From: Spirochaetota bacterium
GTDB lineage: Bacteria; Spirochaetota; UBA4802; JAKQUI01
Reading direction: 5' to 3'
DNA length: 64,000 nt
Assembly: GCA_029562645.1 (NCBI GenBank)
Contig: JAKQUI010000077.1
Span: forward strand, 186,001-250,000
In this document: positions 61,401 through 64,000 of the stretch, piece by piece
Position numbering within the stretch: position 1 is the first letter of the stretch
Layout of the letters: every line of letters begins with the position of its first letter
Position numbers and translations under genes: made by a program
The notes under the pieces: generated by a model
Databases searched by the model: none
What the model was told of the DNA's origin: nothing
What the model saw: the letters and a program-made list of their open reading frames with translations, nothing else

Positions 61401-61437
61401 CCGTATCGGTGTAATGGAAATATGTCGCAGATGCCAT
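58411..61437 (-). CDS. membrane spermidine-synthase-like protein fused to TPRs
   Basis: A 1008-residue three-part protein. Residues about 12-470 hold some 13 transmembrane helices. Residues about 480-740 resemble a spermidine-synthase/methyltransferase fold (TREDILYFFHKRRMQYAVIIDIPNPY, FSPAYARLIKRSLAPGGYFAQVLDV), though the glycine-rich SAM/dcSAM motif is not obvious. Residues about 800-945 are four TPRs (ISYESRQQWQEARRRFEIALAI; ANYRLGSLCITVQDFEAALKHL; VYINIGLCYEELDQYYDARVYY), followed by an acidic tail (QQEEEIEEEIPLP) ending Pro/Lys-rich. Membrane-linked spermidine-synthase-like proteins are known, but their substrate is not; polyamine production is not certain. AGGCGG precedes the ATG at 61437. 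Confidence 0.85.
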   Translation of the reverse strand: MASATYFHYTDTGMRRRLAVAIAAIMVVLGFFCADICASLHAYYPYHRALTLGLLGALGCLLAGLAIGSRFYAIGGRRGPFRILAVLIAAITAAGIIATVLTAPERDLRAELLLISSFFLVPLVGLLPFLAGMYIAYPLKLACGDFIDGQSALAPFVLALFAGLAAGVAMFVASCYVDALRVLPLVAIAASAPFVFAINLDFSPSAVTTDESAPPPQSSHFPGPDALERAITLTRYAVPLALAVLGYVSLQRFFGDTFHISAAIIGFALAAVPAGFAAAHLLRRLPWRNFVEPLAPIAFLLPLYAQALYAHISFTAATLLYAPVMIIFGFSLYSALESLRAQYAHGRRFGVVIAYAAVVPIALFALAAFAPLVNAAYVAIVACASLMLVAAATAAGLSRATTVHQRIAHAALAPALIAAFVLLLAGSRFPLTRDQFAPTLTNVSSICPIQFTADVLRETAEVRLGRARIYRMSDPVYRNLRRAFAPIHLHTGGVPGRHLVIDGNLQFYASPVPLYPAGAGILDPIPEGFVARHTMSCAPVAMIGTTREDILYFFHKRRMQYAVIIDIPNPYELTFLPFRFSPAYARLIKRSLAPGGYFAQVLDVTSARAELAAAALRNFTGHFAAVEGYLFGGHLVLLGSDRPGAFAVTEERVQALAAALTDRPELRGLFMSELHPLAHRLYVTARPTLAGIPRLRPHHYLLRIAPVDCESPLVSGAAPVGPDAADHALREIENAKLRTALAADLAKNRDIYRFIRAADCAAVAEDHAAEIAALADLKKIAAGRPDARDFIERTLAAKERYYYHSGISYESRQQWQEARRRFEIALAINEGNFDANYRLGSLCITVQDFEAALKHLQQAMKLKADNPDVLYQMGVLQFFDYNPQGALEYFKKALSLGMRSVPVYINIGLCYEELDQYYDARVYYQEALKIDPKDKNVLASLERLSAKMDKQKEAWGSSERRNQQEEEIEEEIPLPINKSAYDKRLSDDQAKQLDPPDDEKPGAPKKPN

Positions 61438-61697
61438 GGGAGACCGCCTGTTCGTGTCGCGTCCGGGTGCGCGAGTGGCGCGCATACGTACTGGAATATG
61501 ACGCATTGAAAATTACAATACATTTTTTCGGGCGACATGCGAACGGTGCTCCCCGGCTGGGGCGAAAAAGTTGTATATTATTCAATGAGAAATTCCGTTA
61601 ATAAAATATCGAGGTAATTCCGTTTTTTGCGCATGGTTTATTTGCTGGGATTCGTCGGAATGCCTATTTTCTATGTGAGCCGATGGTGGGGAACGCT

Positions 61698-62006
61698 ATG
61701 AAGAACGAGTACGCGCCCGAGAACAATCTGGTTATTCTATTTCTGCTCCTGGTTTTCACGGCGGGCCTGTATTATTTTTGGTGGCTTGCGCGGACCAGCC
61801 GGATGTTTAACGACAATCCCGTTTCGAACGTCCTCCTCGTGGTGCTCACGTTCGGGGTGTGGAGCCTGTACATCAACCTGAAATACATGCAAAAGGCCGA
61901 GGAGCTCAACGGGCGCGGGTTCGGCTGGTATATGGTTTTTTTCCTTGTTATTTCTCCCTTGGTCATCCAGCATAATATCAACGAGCGCTTTTTCCCGGGG
62001 CGGTAA
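61698..62006 (+). CDS. small DUF4234-like membrane protein
   Basis: A 102-residue protein with three hydrophobic helices (about 11-30, 40-58, 75-92) and the pattern FTAGLYYFWWLARTSRMFND, TFGVWSLYINLKYMQKAEEL, typical of DUF4234-like proteins. GGGGAACGCT supports the ATG at 61698. It precedes the zinc-ribbon protein by 18 bases on the same strand and is probably co-transcribed. Confidence 0.78.
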   Translation: MKNEYAPENNLVILFLLLVFTAGLYYFWWLARTSRMFNDNPVSNVLLVVLTFGVWSLYINLKYMQKAEELNGRGFGWYMVFFLVISPLVIQHNINERFFPGR

Positions 62007-62024
62007 GGCCGGCAGGAGATTGAT

Positions 62025-64000
62025 ATGATTATTCGCTGCACTCATTGCAATTCCGCGTTCGCGGTGGACGATTCAAAGGTGGAAAACCGCAAGTTCGCCT
62101 TTACCTGCCCCAAGTGCGCGACCAGCAATATCATCGACAACCGCATGGCCGAGAAGACCCCGGCGGCGGCTGGCGCCCGCCACGCGGACCGGTTTGGCGA
62201 TGAGGCCCCCGCGCGGGACGCGAAGACCGGGTCGCACGACCCCGGGGACGATCTCCTGGACGCCTCATTCGACGAGGACGCGACGGACGGGCGGGACGCG
62301 GCCCCCAAACGGAAGGCCGTCGATGACGAGCTCGATCTGGGCGAATTCGACATCCCCGATGAGGACGCTCCCGGTGAGCCCTCAGGCGCCGCCGGCGGCG
62401 CAAAAAAGCCGTCGCGACCCATTGCGCAGGACGACGAGATCGATCTTGACCAGCTCGGGCTTTCCGAGGACGAGGAGCTCTCCGCGCTCATCAATGAGGA
62501 CGTCGCCCCTGGCGATGACGCGCCCGCGACGAAGAAGCCGCGCGGCGGAGACGATATCGCAAGCGAGCTCGACGACCTCGAAAGCGCCCTGCGCCACGAG
62601 GAGACCCTCCAAGACCTCGAGCCGCTCGAGGAGGACCTGTCCTTCGACGAACCGAAGGCGGGCGGGGCGAAGGGCGGCGGTGCGAAGGCCGGCGGTGCGG
62701 CCGCCGGGATCGACGTCGATCTCGACGGTTTGTTGGACGATGATACGCTGGGCGCATCGTCGAAGGAGGACGAGGTCTTCGCCAAGGACATGGGCGACAC
62801 CGACGAGAGCATCACCATTGACCTCGATACGCTGGACATACAGCTCGAGGAGGACGCGGGCGTGAAGAAGCCGTCGGCGATGGCCGACGACATCGACGCG
62901 CTCCCCGAGCTCACCGACGCGGAACTGGGCGAGCTGTCCGGGGCCGGCGGCGCGGCGGGCGAGGAGGACGAAAACATCACCATTGACCTCGATTCGCTCG
63001 ACCTGCCCCTGGAGGACGAGGGCGAGCTGAAGCAGGGCGAGATCATCGACGAGGACGAGACGATCACGATCGACGACGCCGGTCTCACGATGGACGATCT
63101 CGAGGTCGGCGCGCCTACGGGGAAGTCGGCGCGTCACGCGCATGACGACCTCGACGCGCATGACGACGATATCAAACTGAGCCTTGACGAGATCGATCCC
63201 ACCCTGGACGTGAACGAGCTCGGCGGCGCGCCCGCGGAGGGCGAGCGGCTTCTTACCGAGGAGATCGACGGCGAGGACTTGCCCGAGATCGACTTCGATA
63301 AATTCGAGAGCGAGGAGCCGGGCCCGGGCCGGACCGCCGCCATTGCGGCCGGGGCGGGGATCGTCGGAACCGCGGCGGGCCTCGGGATCACGGCGGCGTC
63401 CACGGGCCGCGGATCGAAACAACGCGCCGATCTTGGCGCCGACGATTTCCTCGACATCGAGCGCCAGGAGGAGTATGCCCGCTATCAGGACGATCTCGAT
63501 CGGGACGATCGACGGCCGTCCGATACGGTCCCCCGCGGGGCGGTGAATTTCTCGATCGATTATTCGCTGGGCTTCACCCGGCTGGGCGCGGTGCTGCGGC
63601 TGTTCGGGCTCTATTATATCCGGCTGATCCCGCATGCGGTCGTGACCTTCCTGTACATTGCGCTGGCCGGCATGGTCGGCTTCATCAACTGGCTCATCAT
63701 CCTGTTCACCGGCGAGTCGTCGGAGGACTTCACCTCGATCCAGGAAAAGGCCGTGCGCGCCTCGCTGTCGTTGAGCGCCTGCGCGGCCGACGTGGTTGAG
63801 GACGTGCCGGCCTTCGCCGGCGTGAAGGACATCGACTATCCGCTCCAGTTCGAGGTCACCTACCCGGTGGCCTACTCGAAGGCGCTGGCGTTTTTGCGGC
63901 TCACCGGGATCGGAATTATACTGGCGACGCTGCCGCACCTGATTATCCTGTTCGTGCTCACGGTCGGGGCGCAGCTCATCGGTCTCGTGGGGCTTGTCGC
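62025..64000 (+). CDS. zinc-ribbon, acidic-linker membrane protein with DUF4389-like domains (3' end beyond window)
   Basis: At least 658 residues, running off the right edge. Residues 1-40 are a MJ0042-type zinc ribbon (CTHC ... CPKC). Residues about 50-440 are a very acidic, low-complexity linker with repeated DLDxLD-type motifs (DESITIDLDTLDIQLEED; ENITIDLDSLDLPLEDEG; DETITIDDAGLTMDDLE), followed by a hydrophobic Gly/Ala stretch (about 428-450). From about 505 there are DUF4389-like membrane parts: FSIDYSLGFTRLGAVLRLFG, IPHAVVTFLYIALAGMVGFINWLIILFTG, and again FEVTYPVAYSKALAFLRLTG with LPHLIILFVL. Function unknown. GCAGGAG supports the start. Confidence 0.82.
   Translation, partial: MIIRCTHCNSAFAVDDSKVENRKFAFTCPKCATSNIIDNRMAEKTPAAAGARHADRFGDEAPARDAKTGSHDPGDDLLDASFDEDATDGRDAAPKRKAVDDELDLGEFDIPDEDAPGEPSGAAGGAKKPSRPIAQDDEIDLDQLGLSEDEELSALINEDVAPGDDAPATKKPRGGDDIASELDDLESALRHEETLQDLEPLEEDLSFDEPKAGGAKGGGAKAGGAAAGIDVDLDGLLDDDTLGASSKEDEVFAKDMGDTDESITIDLDTLDIQLEEDAGVKKPSAMADDIDALPELTDAELGELSGAGGAAGEEDENITIDLDSLDLPLEDEGELKQGEIIDEDETITIDDAGLTMDDLEVGAPTGKSARHAHDDLDAHDDDIKLSLDEIDPTLDVNELGGAPAEGERLLTEEIDGEDLPEIDFDKFESEEPGPGRTAAIAAGAGIVGTAAGLGITAASTGRGSKQRADLGADDFLDIERQEEYARYQDDLDRDDRRPSDTVPRGAVNFSIDYSLGFTRLGAVLRLFGLYYIRLIPHAVVTFLYIALAGMVGFINWLIILFTGESSEDFTSIQEKAVRASLSLSACAADVVEDVPAFAGVKDIDYPLQFEVTYPVAYSKALAFLRLTGIGIILATLPHLIILFVLTVGAQLIGLVGLV

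Overview
The window is about 64 kb of GC-rich chromosome, most likely from a free-living or environmental spirochaete related to the Leptospirales side of the phylum. The best marker is a complete periplasmic flagellin (FlaB, 15629-16480) of clear spirochaete type. Supporting signs are many lipoproteins, a GerMN protein beside an AmiC-type amidase, DUF4416, and a solitary 5S rRNA gene (about 31469-31584) with no 16S or 23S nearby, as in Leptospira where rRNA genes are scattered. The species cannot be named from the sequence. No CRISPR array, tRNA, complete IS element or prophage was seen.

Layout. 1-6.7 kb: HEAT-repeat membrane protein (cut by the window edge), secreted proteins including an ankyrin lipoprotein, and a C_GCAxxG_C_C redox protein. 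6.8-12.6 kb: a tightly packed minus-strand envelope operon (LytM-type M23 protein, PH-like membrane protein, 699-aa membrane protein, ankyrin protein, OmpA-like lipoprotein). 12.7-17.6 kb: a chemoreceptor with a Cys-rich insert, flaB with a structured leader and a strong terminator, a small unknown protein, NikR. 17.6-26.8 kb: a START-like/XPB helicase/DUF4015 operon, a histone-deacetylase-like hydrolase, CapA, and a porin plus TPR lipoprotein pair. 26.8-29.2 kb: a probably acquired photolyase cassette with a wrecked SDR gene in front. 29.4-41.3 kb: mostly housekeeping (RluA, DUF4416, 5S rRNA, PurN, STAS protein, aminotransferase, signal peptidase I, M20 peptidase) mixed with lipoproteins and small membrane proteins, ending in a truncated acyl-CoA-synthetase-like gene. 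41.3-41.7 kb: an AT-rich scar. 41.7-53 kb: DraG-like protein, double-hotdog thioesterase, PHP phosphoesterase, a second M23 protein, polysaccharide deacetylase, DapF, and the operon chorismate synthase-amidase-GerMN. 53-64 kb: MGMT, TsaD-CtpA-lipoprotein, fumarase alpha/beta-Nudix, a spermidine-synthase-like membrane/TPR fusion, and an acidic zinc-ribbon membrane protein cut by the right edge.

The main thread is the cell envelope: two M23 proteins, an amidase, a deacetylase, a C-terminal protease, OmpA-like and ankyrin lipoproteins, a porin, and a dispersed family of secreted domains found in four proteins (five copies) that share a [W/GW]-x-D-DN-x-[FLY]-R start and a C-x-[IV]-x-Y-E-V-x-x-x-G-L-[KR]-[KR] end. 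That family is the best candidate for something undescribed. Most genes sit in short operons with ATGA or GTGA stop-start overlaps, indicating translational coupling.
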